Shown here: one piece after another, positions 1 to 8,368 of the stretch | Layout: each line of letters begins with the position of its first letter | How positions within the stretch are numbered: position 1 is the stretch's first letter | DNA from: Actinomycetota bacterium | GTDB taxonomy: Bacteria; Actinomycetota; Actinomycetes; Nanopelagicales; Nanopelagicaceae | DNA length: 34,062 nucleotides | Direction of reading: 5' to 3' | Assembly (NCBI GenBank): GCA_009923805.1 | Contig: RFSY01000003.1 | Span: 1-34,062 of the forward strand | Notes under the pieces: generated by a model | Told to the model about the DNA's origin: nothing | Seen by the model: the letters and a program-made list of their open reading frames with translations, nothing else | Database searches by the model: none | Made by a program: the position numbers and the translations under genes

Positions 1-1
1 A

Positions 2-940
2 GTTACTTTTGATCACAAGTTTGTTCCTGACTTTGTGATGGTGCGTGCTGATGGTTCACCCTTATACACACTCGCTGTGGCAGTAGACGATATTTTGATG
101 GGCGTTACACATGTGCTTCGAGGCGAAGATTTACTTTCATCTACTCCTCGTCAGATTCGTGTCTATCAAGCGATGGGCGTAAAGATCGAGGATTACCCAG
201 CATTTGCTCACCTGCCATTTGTGATGGGGCAAGACAATGCCAAACTGTCTAAGCGCAATGGTGAAGTTTCCATCGCTTGGTATCGCGAGCAAGGTTATTT
301 GCCTGAGGCAATCTGTAATTATCTTGCACTGCTTGGTTGGTCACCCGGTGATGATCGTGAAAATGTAACGATGAAAGAATTGACTGAGCTCTTTACCGTT
401 GAAAAGGTTCACTCGTCACCAGCTCGCTTTGATATGAAGAAGCTCGAGGCGATTAACGGAGACAAGATTCGCGCGCTGACCTTGGATGAGTTTGCAACGT
501 GGACAATGCCCTTTTTGATCAATGCCAAGGTCATCGAAGGTAGTGAATCTGAAATTGCGCTCGTGAAGAAGGCGCTACCGATTATTCAAGAGCGCATCGT
601 CAAGCTCGATGAAGCACCACAGCTTCTTAAATTCCTCTTCGTGAAAGAGTTTGTAGTAGATGCTGATGCCGTTTCTAAGATTACCGATAGTGGTGCAAAG
701 GATATTTTGAAGAGATCATTAAAAGATCTTGAAACTGTCGCGACGTGGAACCACGAATCAATCGAAGCAGTACTGCGCGCATCGCTGATTGAAGAGTTAG
801 GGCTAAAGCCTCGCATTGCATTTACCGCTCTTCGCATTGCAACAACAGGCAGCACCATTTCTCCGCCGCTCTTTGAGTCTATGGAGTTACTTGGCAAAGA
901 AGCCTGCCTATCCCGCATTTCTGCAGCACTGGCACTGTAA
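2..940 (+). CDS. gltX: Glutamyl-tRNA synthetase, C-terminal part (5' end outside window)
   Basis: Class I aminoacyl-tRNA synthetase that charges tRNA-Glu in the cytosol; in actinobacteria the discriminating or non-discriminating type cannot be told from this part. The reading frame is open from base 2, so the N-terminus with the HIGH motif lies upstream of the window and about 312 residues are visible. The KMSKS loop is present as KLSKR (around bases 242-256), followed by the family's GYLPEA...LLGWSPGD segment and then the helical anticodon-binding domain. The neighbouring tRNA-Gln and tRNA-Glu genes fit the function. An internal ATG at 35 is not the true start because the homologous sequence continues upstream of it. 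Confidence 0.95.
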   Translation, partial: VTFDHKFVPDFVMVRADGSPLYTLAVAVDDILMGVTHVLRGEDLLSSTPRQIRVYQAMGVKIEDYPAFAHLPFVMGQDNAKLSKRNGEVSIAWYREQGYLPEAICNYLALLGWSPGDDRENVTMKELTELFTVEKVHSSPARFDMKKLEAINGDKIRALTLDEFATWTMPFLINAKVIEGSESEIALVKKALPIIQERIVKLDEAPQLLKFLFVKEFVVDADAVSKITDSGAKDILKRSLKDLETVATWNHESIEAVLRASLIEELGLKPRIAFTALRIATTGSTISPPLFESMELLGKEACLSRISAALAL

Positions 941-998
941 TTTCTGCTCTATCGGTACGCTAAACTTCTCACCTTGCCACACGGTAAAAATTTAATAT

Positions 999-1070
999 TG
1001 GGGTATGGGGTAATTGGCAGCCCTGCTGATTCTGGTTCAGTAAGTCTAGGTTCGAGTCCTGGTACCCCAG
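999..1070 (+). tRNA. tRNA-Gln, anticodon CUG
   Basis: Cloverleaf folded by eye. The acceptor stem is TGGGGTA (999-1005) with TACCCCA (1063-1069), and the discriminator base is G1070. The anticodon stem GCTGA/TCAGT (1025-1029/1037-1041) closes a seven-base loop with CTG at 1032-1034. The T arm contains GGTTCGAGTCC. The CCA end is not encoded (CGA follows), so it must be added after transcription. Confidence 0.95.
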
Positions 1071-1083
1071 CGATGTACTGCAG

Positions 1084-1112
1084 TTACAACTACATATGTT
1101 TGTCCTAGTAAT
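1084..1112 (+). promoter_or_regulatory. Possible promoter of tRNA-Glu
   Basis: TTACAA at 1084-1089, a 17-base spacer and AGTAAT at 1107-1112 resemble -35 and -10 boxes and lie 12 bases before tRNA-Glu. Each box matches its consensus at 4 of 6 positions, so this is only suggestive; co-transcription with tRNA-Gln is the alternative. Confidence 0.35.
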
Positions 1113-1123
1113 TTTTAAGGCAC

Positions 1124-1196
1124 GGCCCCGTCGTCTAGCGGCCTAGGACTCTGGCTTCTCAAGTCAGCTACGAGGGTTCGAATCCCTTCGGGGCTA
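1124..1196 (+). tRNA. tRNA-Glu, anticodon CUC
   Basis: The acceptor stem is GGCCCCG (1124-1130) with CGGGGCT (1189-1195), including one G-T pair at the end, and the discriminator is A1196. The anticodon stem CTGGC/GTCAG (1151-1155/1163-1167) holds the loop TTCTCAA with CTC at 1158-1160. The T arm contains GGGTTCGAATCCC. CCA is not encoded. Confidence 0.96.
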
Positions 1197-1228
1197 CAGT
1201 TCATGTAATTAATCTGGAAAGGTTAAAG

Positions 1229-1276
1229 ATGGCAATAGCGAAGATTAAGAGCGCTTACTGCGTTCTATCGCTATGA
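1229..1276 (+). CDS. Possible 15-residue leader peptide coupled to the dehydrogenase start
   Basis: A short frame, MAIAKIKSAYCVLSL, begins with ATG six bases after a good ribosome binding site (GGAAAGG, 1216-1222). Its TGA overlaps the ATG of the next gene in an ATGA junction at 1273-1276. The downstream gene has no Shine-Dalgarno sequence of its own, so ribosomes finishing this peptide could be what starts it. The peptide has no run of one amino acid of the kind seen in classical attenuators. A leaderless transcript starting at 1273 would make this frame meaningless. Confidence 0.35.
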   Translation: MAIAKIKSAYCVLSL

Positions 1277-2286
1277 AAGCTTTTATCGTTCATTCACCTA
1301 AGAACTCTTCTGTCGAAGAAGTTGAAAATCCTGTTGCACAAGCTGGCCAAGTTGTAGTTCAGGTCGCGCGCGTAGGTGTCTGCGGTACCGATGTTGAGTT
1401 CTTCAATGGAGACATGCCATACCTGCATTCAGGTCACGCTAAATTCCCTATGCGCCTTGGCCACGAATGGTGCGGCACAGTTATCTCTGTTGGTTCTGAA
1501 AGTGATAAGAACTGGATTGGTAAGCGAGTTACAGGCGACACCATGCTTGGGTGTGGCAAGTGCAAGCGATGTTTATCTGGAATTCAACATTTATGTGAAG
1601 ATCGCCATGAAATTGGAGTTCGCAATGGTTGGTCTGGAGCTCTTGCCGAACAACTTCTAGTTCCAGTAACTGCTCTCTATGAACTTCCTGATTCCATTGA
1701 TGACACCATGGGCGCACTGATTGAACCTGGTGGAAATGCACTACGTGCGGCGCAAGCAGCACAGGCAGCCCCAGGTAAGACAATATTGATTTTCGGAAGC
1801 GGCACTATTGGTTTACTTGCTGCCCAATTTGCAATGGCTATGGGTGCAACTGTGCACATGATTAGCCTCGATACAAAAACTCTGGCACTTGCCAAAGATT
1901 TAGGTGTCAAGGAAGTTTCTCAAGAATTTATTCCATCAAAAGTTGGATTTGATGCCGTTATCGATGCGACAAACTCACATCAAGTTCCAGCACAAGCTGT
2001 TGAAGCCGTTGAGCCTGGCGGGCGATTGGTATTAATTGGATTTGCGGGATCCCCAAGTTTATTTGATTCTCGCAGATTAGTTCTTAAAGATGTTACGGCC
2101 GTAGGAATTCTCTCTGGTTCACCCGCACTCAACTCTGTTATTGAATTCTATTCCAGTGGGAAAATTGACCCACGTCCTCTTGTTGCTGCAACTGTTGGGC
2201 TTGCTGTCACCGCAGATGTCCTGTCAGACAAGAAGATAAGTGGCGCATCTAACGGGCCAAAAATTCTTATCGACCCTACAATTTGA
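1273..2286 (+). CDS. Zinc-dependent medium-chain dehydrogenase (sorbitol/threonine dehydrogenase type)
   Basis: NAD(P)-dependent oxidation of a secondary alcohol on a polyol, sugar or hydroxy acid is the usual reaction of this family. The 337-residue protein has the catalytic zinc ligands Cys37 and His64-Glu65 in a GHE motif, the structural zinc set Cys94, Cys97, Cys100 and Cys108 with exact family spacing, and a Rossmann nucleotide site GSGTIG at 175-180. It is the first gene of an operon: its stop overlaps or nearly touches the FAD oxidoreductase, and the UxaA-like genes follow. It may make or consume the hydroxy acid handled downstream. The substrate is unknown. The start lacks a Shine-Dalgarno sequence and may depend on the leader frame just upstream. 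Confidence 0.88.
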   Translation: MKAFIVHSPKNSSVEEVENPVAQAGQVVVQVARVGVCGTDVEFFNGDMPYLHSGHAKFPMRLGHEWCGTVISVGSESDKNWIGKRVTGDTMLGCGKCKRCLSGIQHLCEDRHEIGVRNGWSGALAEQLLVPVTALYELPDSIDDTMGALIEPGGNALRAAQAAQAAPGKTILIFGSGTIGLLAAQFAMAMGATVHMISLDTKTLALAKDLGVKEVSQEFIPSKVGFDAVIDATNSHQVPAQAVEAVEPGGRLVLIGFAGSPSLFDSRRLVLKDVTAVGILSGSPALNSVIEFYSSGKIDPRPLVAATVGLAVTADVLSDKKISGASNGPKILIDPTI

Positions 2287-2288
2287 AT

Positions 2289-3680
2289 ATGGCTATCACT
2301 TCACGGGTTGATCTTTCACAGTCTCAGATAGATGCTCTTTCAGCTCTTGTGTCAGGTCGAGTATCCGTAAATGAATCAGTCCTGGATTCACATGGCCGCG
2401 ATGAATCAGCTTTTCCACCTGTAAGACCATCAGCTGTTGTTATGGCTCACTCCACTGAAGAAGTATCTAAAGTTCTTGCTTACTGCAATGCAGAAAAGAT
2501 TCCAGTTGTTGCATTCGGAGTTGGATCTTCACTCGAAGGCCACGTGCTTCCTCTCTTTGGCGGTATTTCGTTAGATATCAGTGAGATGGATAAAATTTTG
2601 CAGATTAGTCCGGATGATTTAACAGTCAGAGTTCAAGCTGGCGTTAAACGCATGGCGCTGAATAAAAAATTATCATCAGATGGACTCTTCTTCTCAGTCG
2701 ATCCTGGCGCCGATGCAACTATTGGCGGGATGACATCAACAGGAGCATCCGGTACGACAACTGTTCGCTATGGATCTATGCGCGAGAACGTTTTAAAACT
2801 CACGGCAGTTCTCGCAGACGGTACTGTGATGGAAGTTGGACGCGAGACTCGCAAGTTATCTGCAGGTTATGATTTAACAAGACTCATTGTTGGTTCCGAG
2901 GGAACTCTGGCAGTTGTTACAGAGATTACTCTTCGAGTCTTTGGAATTCCCGAGAAGATGGCTGCTGCGGTCTGTCGTTTTAAGTCGCTAGAAGATGGCG
3001 TTCAGGCGGCAATCGCAATTGTTCGCTCTGGTGTTGCCATCGCTCGCTGTGAGTTCTTAGATGCGCAGTCGATTAAGAATGTAAACGCTCATGATGGAAT
3101 TTCTCTGCAAGAAGCGCCAACTCTGCTCTTTGAATTTCACGGTTCACCCCGAGGCGTTGAAGAAGATGCACAAGTCGTTCAAGAGATTACATCTGAGTTT
3201 GGTGGAACTGATTTCGAATGGACTGCCGAAGAAGGCGAACGTAGAAAGTTATGGCAAGCTCGTCACAATGCCTATTGGGCAGGAATTGCAGCGCATCCCG
3301 GCAAACGCGGAATTAGTACTGATGCAGCCGTGCCACTTTCCAAGTTAGCTGATGCCGTTGCTGTCTCTGAAAAGATTCTGAGCGCTTCTGGTTTCCCGTT
3401 CTCAATTCTTGGCCACGTAGCTGATGGAAATTTTCACACATTTATTATTACCGACCCAAAGAATCCAAATGAGTTAGAAGAGATTCGCAAGATCACCCAC
3501 GAGATGACATCTGCAATTATCGCTATGGGTGGCACTTGCACAGGCGAGCATGGAATTGGTGCAGGAAAGATTGATTCTTTGCTGGAAGAGGCTGGGTCGG
3601 CATCCGTTGACATAATGAAATTGATTAAGAAAGCGCTTGATCCCAACGGAATTTTGAATCCAGGCAAGATATTTCATTAA
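2289..3680 (+). CDS. FAD-linked oxidoreductase of the GlcD / D-lactate dehydrogenase family
   Basis: Oxidises a D-2-hydroxy acid to the 2-keto acid and passes electrons to the respiratory chain in characterised relatives. The protein has about 463 residues, normal for the family. The N-terminal PCMH-type FAD-binding domain shows the GVGSSLEGH loop, GGMTSTGASG and GSEGTLAVVTE. The C-terminal FAD-oxidase domain shows the metal-binding HVADGNFH and the TGEHGIGAGK motif near the end. There is no signal peptide. ATG 2289 is preferred; a TTG at 2283 would overlap the previous stop by four bases. It sits between an alcohol dehydrogenase and a dehydratase/lyase, so it probably serves hydroxy-acid catabolism rather than lactate alone. 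The substrate is not determined. Confidence 0.88.
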   Translation: MAITSRVDLSQSQIDALSALVSGRVSVNESVLDSHGRDESAFPPVRPSAVVMAHSTEEVSKVLAYCNAEKIPVVAFGVGSSLEGHVLPLFGGISLDISEMDKILQISPDDLTVRVQAGVKRMALNKKLSSDGLFFSVDPGADATIGGMTSTGASGTTTVRYGSMRENVLKLTAVLADGTVMEVGRETRKLSAGYDLTRLIVGSEGTLAVVTEITLRVFGIPEKMAAAVCRFKSLEDGVQAAIAIVRSGVAIARCEFLDAQSIKNVNAHDGISLQEAPTLLFEFHGSPRGVEEDAQVVQEITSEFGGTDFEWTAEEGERRKLWQARHNAYWAGIAAHPGKRGISTDAAVPLSKLADAVAVSEKILSASGFPFSILGHVADGNFHTFIITDPKNPNELEEIRKITHEMTSAIIAMGGTCTGEHGIGAGKIDSLLEEAGSASVDIMKLIKKALDPNGILNPGKIFH

Positions 3681-3736
3681 TACGGATGAGCCAACCTTGA
3701 ATGGGATGCAATCAGATTCGATAAGGTAGGCGCCTC

Positions 3737-4012
3737 ATGAGAAAAGTATTGATTCTTCATCCCAGCGACAATATTGCGGTCTGCCTCATTGACCTCGTTG
3801 CCGGGGATGTTATTGAGCAAGATGGCTTCAGGATTTCCGTACTTAACAACATTCCACGTGGCCACAAGATTGCATCACGCGATATTGCGAAAAGTGAAGG
3901 CATTATCAAATACGGCGAACGGATGGGACATGCCGTGACCTCCATCAAGCTGGGTGAGCACGTTCATGTTCACAATATTCTCGGTGATCGCCTTTCAACG
4001 GAGGCCTCATGA
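3737..4012 (+). CDS. UxaA-family SAF-domain subunit (SuyA-like)
   Basis: A 91-residue stand-alone SAF domain, corresponding to the first 90-100 residues of altronate dehydratase (UxaA) and galactarate dehydratase (GarD), or to the small subunit SuyA of sulfolactate sulfo-lyase. Diagnostic features are the central IPRGHKIA segment and the GERMGHAV stretch followed by the VHVHN end of the fold. In the family this domain closes over the active site of the large part. A Shine-Dalgarno-like AAGGTAGG precedes the ATG. The stop overlaps the next gene by four bases, so it is translated with the two following genes and probably forms one complex with them. It may begin its own transcript, since 56 bases separate it from the oxidoreductase. 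Confidence 0.85.
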   Translation: MRKVLILHPSDNIAVCLIDLVAGDVIEQDGFRISVLNNIPRGHKIASRDIAKSEGIIKYGERMGHAVTSIKLGEHVHVHNILGDRLSTEAS

Positions 4013-4827
4013 GCGCATCCATTAAGGCTTTCGCCCACGGTAATCGTGGGGTTGGTATCCGTAATCACCAGTTAATTTTGCCTTCAGTCATTTGTTCAAC
4101 CCATGTATCCCGCAGAATCGCAACAGAAGTTGGGGGAGTTACCTTTGCGCACCAACACGGATGCGCAATCATCGGCGATGATGTTGCAGGTATCGACAAC
4201 TTCTTTATTGCACTTGCCGATCATCCCAATGTGAATTCAGTATTGGTAATCGCACTTGGCTGCGAGACCATTCAAGGGCAAGAGTTAGCCGCAAAACTTC
4301 TGGAAAGTAATGAATCGACTCAGTATCGAATTATCCAAGAGAGCGGCGGAGTTGAGGGCACAGTAGCGGCAGGCGTGAAGGCAGCTAAAGAGTTAAATGC
4401 AGCTTTCCCTCCTGCGACCCTAGAGACAACATCTCTGCGCATTGGTATCGATGTGGGCCGCGAAGTATCGGTGCTTACTGAACTTCAAAAGGCATTGCAA
4501 GATGCCGGCCATGAAGTGATTATCTCTGAATCACAATCAAGTTCTGCAGATAGTTTCTCGCGATTAGCGCAAGAGAAAGCACACATCATCATTAGTTTCC
4601 CGGATGAGAATCAACCGACTTCAGGCTTTCCCTTGATGCCGGTGATTAATGTTGCAAGTAATGGTGTTCTGCACCAAGCAATTCGTGCTGACTTTGATAT
4701 TGATGAATCGGCAATTCTGAATGAGATTCTTACTCTGATTGACTCTGTTGCATCTGGCACACAGACAATTGCTGAAAAGAATAACAGCGGTGAGATTCGC
4801 GCCCCACGTGTTGTCAGGAGCGTGTAA
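4009..4827 (+). CDS. UxaA-family middle-domain subunit with a shrunken C-domain
   Basis: The first 120 residues match the middle domain of altronate/galactarate dehydratase: GIRNH at 16-20, the CST segment at 29-31, HQHGC at 48-52 and an IALGCE stretch. The rest should be the catalytic C-domain, but it is cut to about 130 residues. The internal metal-site region found in the next gene is missing, while the family's tail is still recognisable (PT..MP.I.V..N, then D.D...I). The protein has 272 residues, against about 390 for SuyB-type large subunits. Its four-base overlaps on both sides indicate a single translation unit. I read it as a paralogue of the following gene that kept the middle domain and lost the C-domain, acting as one half of a heteromeric enzyme. 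The substrate is unknown. Confidence 0.8.
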   Translation: MSASIKAFAHGNRGVGIRNHQLILPSVICSTHVSRRIATEVGGVTFAHQHGCAIIGDDVAGIDNFFIALADHPNVNSVLVIALGCETIQGQELAAKLLESNESTQYRIIQESGGVEGTVAAGVKAAKELNAAFPPATLETTSLRIGIDVGREVSVLTELQKALQDAGHEVIISESQSSSADSFSRLAQEKAHIIISFPDENQPTSGFPLMPVINVASNGVLHQAIRADFDIDESAILNEILTLIDSVASGTQTIAEKNNSGEIRAPRVVRSV

Positions 4828-5987
4828 TGACGTCGCAACTATTTGCGTATAAGCGCGAGACCGGTCAGTGGGGGCTACGTAACCACGTGCTCATCTTGCC
4901 TTTGCACTCAGCACTTGCATCATCTGCTCGCGCAATTGCCGACGCATCCAACGGCGCAGTGGCAATTAGCCATGACTGGTCTGGAGAAGTTGATAACGAC
5001 CTGCCACGCATTCTCTTTACTCTTACCGGTTATGCAGCGAATCCCAATAATTATGCCGTCGTATTTCTCTCTATTGGTACGCCAAATGAGAAGCAGATTA
5101 TCGCAGGTGCACAATCTCTCGGTCTTACTCGTTTCACGACGCTTTCACTTCCCGAAATAGGATCCATGGAGAAATTGCAAGAGAAGGCAATCTCTGTTGC
5201 AAACGAGTACATGAAGGGCGCAGTTGCCGAAAAACGTATTGCAGCACCATGGAGTGCGATTGTTCTTGGTCTTGAATGCGGCGGCTCTGATGCACTCTCA
5301 GGAATTACAGCAAATCCAGCACTGGGTGTGGCAAGTGATCGACTAGTAGAACTGGGCGCCACATCAGTACTTGGTGAGACAACTGAAATATTAGGGGCAG
5401 AGCATTTACTTGCAGCTCGCGCAATTGATCCAGAAGTGGGAAAGAAGATTGTTGCCATGGTTGCCCGCTATGAAGCATCGATTAACTATGAAGGAATTGA
5501 TATTCGTGGGGCACAACCGTCTCGCGGAAATATTGAAGGTGGGCTTTCAACCCTGGAAGAGAAATCACTGGGTGCAGCTAAGAAAGCTGGCAATGCACCA
5601 TTTACAGGTGTACTTGAATTTGGTGAAAAGCCAGTTGTTCCGGGACTTTATTTTATGGACACACCTGGCCATGACATTGAACAGTTGGCCGGATTTGGCG
5701 CAGGTCATATCAACGTCGTTGTCTTCACATCAGGTCGCGGAACCCCAACAGGTTCAGCGATTATGCCGACTATTAAAGTTTCAACGAATACCCCGATGTT
5801 TGAATCAATTCCTGATTTGATTGATTTAGATGCCGGCACGATTGCAGATGGAGTAGAAACTCTTGCTCAAGTAGGAGATCGAATCTTTGATGAGATTCTA
5901 GAAGTAGCAAATGGTAAGGAAACCAAGGCTGAACTCGGTGGCCATCACGAGTTTGCACTCTCTCGTATGTATAACACCGTTGTTTAG
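4827..5987 (+). CDS. UxaA-family catalytic C-domain subunit (SuyB-like)
   Basis: 386 residues, the normal length of the large subunit of split UxaA/SuyAB enzymes. The C-domain is complete: LGLECGGSDALSG, then GATSVLGETTE, MDTPGHD, the SGRGTPTGSAIMPTIKVS stretch, and the usual HHEF tail (GHHEFAL). The N-terminal copy of the middle domain (GLRNHVLILP at about 16-25) has lost the HxxGC and GLGCE signatures that the preceding gene keeps. Members of this family remove water, or sulfite in SuyAB, from a sugar acid or hydroxy acid using a metal centre. The gene shares one base with its upstream neighbour. Altronate, galactarate-like acids or sulfolactate are candidates; no transporter here helps to choose. 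Confidence 0.85.
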   Translation: MTSQLFAYKRETGQWGLRNHVLILPLHSALASSARAIADASNGAVAISHDWSGEVDNDLPRILFTLTGYAANPNNYAVVFLSIGTPNEKQIIAGAQSLGLTRFTTLSLPEIGSMEKLQEKAISVANEYMKGAVAEKRIAAPWSAIVLGLECGGSDALSGITANPALGVASDRLVELGATSVLGETTEILGAEHLLAARAIDPEVGKKIVAMVARYEASINYEGIDIRGAQPSRGNIEGGLSTLEEKSLGAAKKAGNAPFTGVLEFGEKPVVPGLYFMDTPGHDIEQLAGFGAGHINVVVFTSGRGTPTGSAIMPTIKVSTNTPMFESIPDLIDLDAGTIADGVETLAQVGDRIFDEILEVANGKETKAELGGHHEFALSRMYNTVV

Positions 5988-6427
5988 GTAAGGTTCCAGC
6001 TTTCGCGTGTAGCGCCACTTAAGGGCAGAGGACTCTTATCCACTGTCGTAATGTCTAGTCGATTAAGCACGCTCTTGCTTCGCACAATATCCAGTGGCGT
6101 GTTTCCAGTAAGCACAACATTTACTTCAACTTGGTTTTGCATACCTGAGGCACATGTTGGATTGCAATCATTAACAACATAGACCGCATTCCCACGCGCA
6201 CCATCGGCACTCCAGGAATCCCATTGAATATCCGAGATTGCGACATGCTGGTCCCCGCACACCTTAAGAAAAACTTTAGGTTTGTAATCAACTTGACCAC
6301 AATTGACTGTGTAGACGTGATTGGTAAGCGCGTTATTAATGAATGAATAGCCACCGATTGAAATGCCGAGAACTGAGGCGAGAAGCACAATCCACCCCTT
6401 AGATTTGCGAGCTTCTCGGAAGTTCAT
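5984..6427 (-). CDS. Small membrane-anchored protein of unknown function
   Basis: 147 residues. A positively charged N-terminus (REARKSKG) is followed by a hydrophobic segment at about 12-31, then an extracytoplasmic part with four cysteines (two near 43-57 and two in the NDCNPTC segment) that could form disulfides. I do not recognise the family. It converges on the UxaA-like gene with a four-base stop overlap and diverges from the esterase gene across 55 bases. GGAGAG lies upstream of the ATG. Confidence 0.6.
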   Translation of the reverse strand: MNFREARKSKGWIVLLASVLGISIGGYSFINNALTNHVYTVNCGQVDYKPKVFLKVCGDQHVAISDIQWDSWSADGARGNAVYVVNDCNPTCASGMQNQVEVNVVLTGNTPLDIVRSKSVLNRLDITTVDKSPLPLSGATRESWNLT

Positions 6428-6482
6428 GAGTTAAGTATCTCTCCAGTATGACAAATTGAGCACTTCATAGCAGGATGGTTAT

Positions 6483-7331
6483 ATGAAGTTGCGCCTATCT
6501 CTTCTCATTGCGCTACTGCTTGCCTTGATTTCACCTGCATATGCAACGAGTAACTACATAATCGGGGGAGAGCGCCCTGTCACCGTCAATCTTCCAGATC
6601 ACCTGAGTAATCCAGCTCCATTACTGATATTGCTGCACTCGGCTTCTACATCTGGTGCTCACCAAGAGAACTACATGAAATTAGCACCCATTGCTAAGGC
6701 AAACGGCATCATCTACATAACTCCTGATGGCATAAAGAATTCTGAAGGCAAGCGATTCTGGAACGCAGCAAAGTCGTGCTGCAATAAATATAAACAGAAT
6801 GTTGATGATGTTGTATATATAAACTCATTGATTGATGAGATAGATAAGAAGACTCCAGTTGACCCCCAGCGTATCTACCTGATCGGCCATAGCAACGGCG
6901 CATTTATGTCATATGAATTCGCCTGCCAGACAAATAGAGTCGCAGCAATTGTGGCCATTGCAGGTGCCATGGATTCTGATCCAGAGTGCACTCCCACAGC
7001 CCCAGTCTCTCTTCTTAATATCCACGGCACAGCCGATAAGACGATAAAAATTGACGGGGGAGTAATGAATAGTTCCTCATATACAAGTGCCACAACAACG
7101 ATGAAAAAGATTGCAACTGTAAATAAGTGCAGCACTGTGGCAACTTCAAAGAAGGATTTTGAACCCACTATCAAGGGTACTGAAACCACAATCTTTAATT
7201 ACTCGTGCGATACCCACACCCATCTGCAATTCTGGAAGATTGCTGGGGGATCACATAGCCCTAAGCTGCCGCTTGATTTTGCTCAGCAAGTTATTTCATT
7301 TCTTTTGAAACAGAGTAAAGCCGCAAACTAG
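6483..7331 (+). CDS. Secreted esterase of the PHB depolymerase / LpqC family
   Basis: 282 residues with a Sec signal peptide (hydrophobic core 6-16, cleavage after AYA at about 19-21). It is an alpha/beta hydrolase: an early LLHSAS oxyanion segment, nucleophile Ser137 in GHSNGA, an acidic residue in GTADKTI, and a late His in GGSHSP. The relatives cleave ester bonds in polyesters, feruloyl esters or small acyl esters outside the cell. It is close to PHB-depolymerase-like esterases by the order of these motifs; the actual ester cannot be read. It is a single gene, divergent from the anchored protein and convergent with the UPF0114 gene. Confidence 0.85.
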   Translation: MKLRLSLLIALLLALISPAYATSNYIIGGERPVTVNLPDHLSNPAPLLILLHSASTSGAHQENYMKLAPIAKANGIIYITPDGIKNSEGKRFWNAAKSCCNKYKQNVDDVVYINSLIDEIDKKTPVDPQRIYLIGHSNGAFMSYEFACQTNRVAAIVAIAGAMDSDPECTPTAPVSLLNIHGTADKTIKIDGGVMNSSSYTSATTTMKKIATVNKCSTVATSKKDFEPTIKGTETTIFNYSCDTHTHLQFWKIAGGSHSPKLPLDFAQQVISFLLKQSKAAN

Positions 7332-7362
7332 GTCGTTGGATTTACCTTCAAGTAGGAACTTT

Positions 7363-7872
7363 TTACCGCTGAGATTTGTGACGATCAGCCATCATATCCA
7401 TCAGGGCAAAGAGAACGCCTGAGACCACAAAAGTCATATGGATGCCAATACGCCAACCTTCGCGCTTTGCATCGAAAGTTCCTTCGTGCATGAAGTCTTT
7501 TAATAATTCAATAACAGAGATAGCAACTAATGAACCGATGAGCTTGATCTTCAAGCCACTGTAATCAACGTGACCCATCCAATGTGGGCGATCTTCAGCG
7601 CCTTCAGCGATTTTGATCTTCGAGACAAAGTTCTCATAGCCAGCAAAGAGAACGATGATGATGAGGTTGGCAAGAAGGACGGTATCTAAAAGCTCAAGAA
7701 CTTCGAGTGTTATTTCACCAGAACTCATATCTGTAATGTGAGAGATCATGTGCCAGAAAGAGTGAAAGAAGCGATAAAGAATTGGCAGCAGAGCACCCAT
7801 CAGCCCCAAATACAGCGGAGCTAATAACCAACGACTAGCGAAGATAATCTTTTCTATCAGGCTTTCTAACAT
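7363..7872 (-). CDS. UPF0114 / YqhA-family integral membrane protein
   Basis: 169 residues with four hydrophobic segments. It matches the E. coli YqhA pattern: LIEKIIFASRWLLAP at the N-terminus, then SGYENFVS-like GYENFVSK, then a VAISxIxLL segment and a final HxTFVxS helix. The function of the family is unknown. GGAGG lies 10 bases before ATG 7872; a TTG at 7875 or GTG at 7878 would sit closer to it. ATG is chosen because homologues start at the equivalent residue. Confidence 0.85.
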   Translation of the reverse strand: MLESLIEKIIFASRWLLAPLYLGLMGALLPILYRFFHSFWHMISHITDMSSGEITLEVLELLDTVLLANLIIIVLFAGYENFVSKIKIAEGAEDRPHWMGHVDYSGLKIKLIGSLVAISVIELLKDFMHEGTFDAKREGWRIGIHMTFVVSGVLFALMDMMADRHKSQR

Positions 7873-7944
7873 CAACACATTTCCTCCGAGCTAATAGCCT
7901 TCGGGTGAAAGCTCACTAAAATTATTGCAGGCAATGAGCCCTTT

Positions 7945-8292
7945 TTATGGCAGCCGCACCACTAACTGCACAATCTCTTGCGCACTTGCCTGCGCTCCCA
8001 GTTCAACGCTGACATTGGTGCTCAGTCCCTGCATTGATGCCTGCGATAACGTGACCATCTGCGCGGCAATATCGCACATCCAATAAAAGGCACCTGGTCC
8101 GACCTGATCAATAATTTCTGCCGCTTCTGCCAAGGCTTCATCACTGAACTTCTCAACCCCATTGCGATTATCTTCAAGTACGCGCAATAAGAAATCTCGC
8201 ACCATCGTTGCATCTGCTCGCACCCGAGCATGGTCATCAAGAATCTCTGTGAGTTCGCGATCTATTGCCCTGTGCCGAAACCATGTAAACAT
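7945..8292 (-). CDS. Small soluble protein of unknown function
   Basis: 115 residues, acidic and mainly helical, beginning MFTWFRHRAID. No signal peptide or membrane segment, and no family recognised. It precedes the UPF0114 gene on the same strand (72 bases between) and diverges from the binding-protein homologue at 8369. The high share of charged residues and a full open frame support a real gene. Confidence 0.55.
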   Translation of the reverse strand: MFTWFRHRAIDRELTEILDDHARVRADATMVRDFLLRVLEDNRNGVEKFSDEALAEAAEIIDQVGPGAFYWMCDIAAQMVTLSQASMQGLSTNVSVELGAQASAQEIVQLVVRLP

Positions 8293-8368
8293 AGGATGAG
8301 GCTAGAGGCAGCTTCTGACATCTCAAATCCCTGGTGCTCATGGCAAATTAGTCATACGATTTATTATC

